A stretch of 5,769 bases of DNA. Source: Lactobacillales bacterium. Its GTDB lineage: Bacteria > Bacillota > Bacilli > Lactobacillales > Vagococcaceae. Below, piece by piece: positions 5,589 through 5,769 of this stretch. The notes under the pieces were generated by a model. The model saw nothing but the letters and a program-made list of their open reading frames with translations. It did not search any database and had not been told where the DNA came from. The first letter of the stretch is position 1. Every line of letters starts with the position of its first letter. The stretch lies in the NCBI GenBank assembly GCA_015655485.1, contig JAATEZ010000053.1, forward strand, positions 1 to 5,769, in the 5' to 3' direction. A program made the translations under genes and the position numbers.

Positions 5589-5769
5589 ATGGAACTTGGA
5601 GAAATTCGCGGGTATTTAGATGAAATGAAAGAAAATATCACTGGCTTCAGGAGGTCTCTTTGACTTAGGAAAATTAGAAGAGGATATCGCTGAGGCTGAC
5701 GAAAAAATGGCGGAACCGACATTTTGGGAAGATACAGGATCGGCTCAAAAAATAATCAATGAAACGAAT
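5589..5769 (+). CDS. prfB: Peptide chain release factor 2, N-terminal part with programmed +1 frameshift (3' end outside the window)
   Basis: RF2 recognises UAA and UGA stop codons and releases the finished protein from the ribosome. The first 24 codons (start MELGEIRGYL, end GFRRSL) run into an in-frame TGA at 5661-5663. After a +1 shift on CTT the second frame opens with GAC at 5662 and continues DLGKLEEDIAEADEK, then MAEPTFWEDTGSAQKIINET, to the window edge without a stop. This is the standard two-frame structure of prfB, so it should be annotated as one gene with a join (5589-5660, 5662-5769), not as a pseudogene. About 60 residues are visible, all from the N-terminal helical domain; the SPF anticodon and GGQ catalytic motifs lie outside. 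RF2 itself reads the UGA, so low RF2 favours frameshifting and more RF2. A position after secA is usual in Firmicutes. Confidence 0.95.
5649..5664 (+). promoter_or_regulatory. RF2 programmed +1 frameshift signal
   Basis: AGGAGG (5649-5654) acts as an internal Shine-Dalgarno-like stimulator three bases before the slippery CTT (5658-5660), which is followed by TGA C (5661-5664). The peptidyl-tRNA on CTT slips to TTT and the next codon read is GAC. All parts of the classical signal are present: stimulator, three-base spacer, CTT slip codon and weak UGA-C stop. Confidence 0.95.

Overview
The window comes from a low-GC Gram-positive bacterium of the order Lactobacillales, most likely Enterococcus or a close relative (Vagococcus, Tetragenococcus or Melissococcus). 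This rests on recalled family resemblance: the SecA protein reads almost like enterococcal SecA over long stretches, and the Shine-Dalgarno and promoter sequences are Firmicutes-type. No database search was possible. All the genes are housekeeping genes. I found no CRISPR array, transposase, phage gene, defence gene, tRNA or rRNA.

Layout: (1) Bases 2-1051, plus strand, hold the 3' part of comEC, the DNA-uptake channel protein. Its last membrane segments and its whole metallo-beta-lactamase-like domain are present. (2) Bases 1115-2140, plus strand, hold holA, the delta subunit of the DNA polymerase III clamp loader. (3) Bases 2167-2204 form a perfect 12-bp hairpin shared by the convergent holA and rpsT transcripts. 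(4) Bases 2213-2467, minus strand, hold rpsT (ribosomal protein S20), with a very good sigma-A promoter at 2533-2561 and a leader hairpin. (5) Bases 2468-2813 are a 346-base divergent intergenic region carrying the rpsT promoter, an AT-rich stretch, a probable extended -10 promoter for secA and a 9-bp inverted repeat. (6) Bases 2814-5339, plus strand, hold a complete 841-residue secA. (7) Bases 5340-5588 hold a perfect 12-bp palindrome and a nested inverted-repeat element of about 111 bp. (8) Bases 5589-5769, plus strand, hold the start of prfB (release factor RF2), with its programmed +1 frameshift site intact and the gene running off the window.

The window joins two neighbourhoods that are separate in well-studied Firmicutes: comEC-holA-rpsT and secA-prfB. 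The hpf gene that usually precedes secA is missing from that position, so a rearrangement breakpoint probably lies in the rpsT-secA intergenic region. The items most worth checking are the nested palindromic element between secA and prfB, the junction itself, and a 30-codon open frame with a hydrophobic core whose stop overlaps the secA start. None of these amounts to a demonstrated new system.
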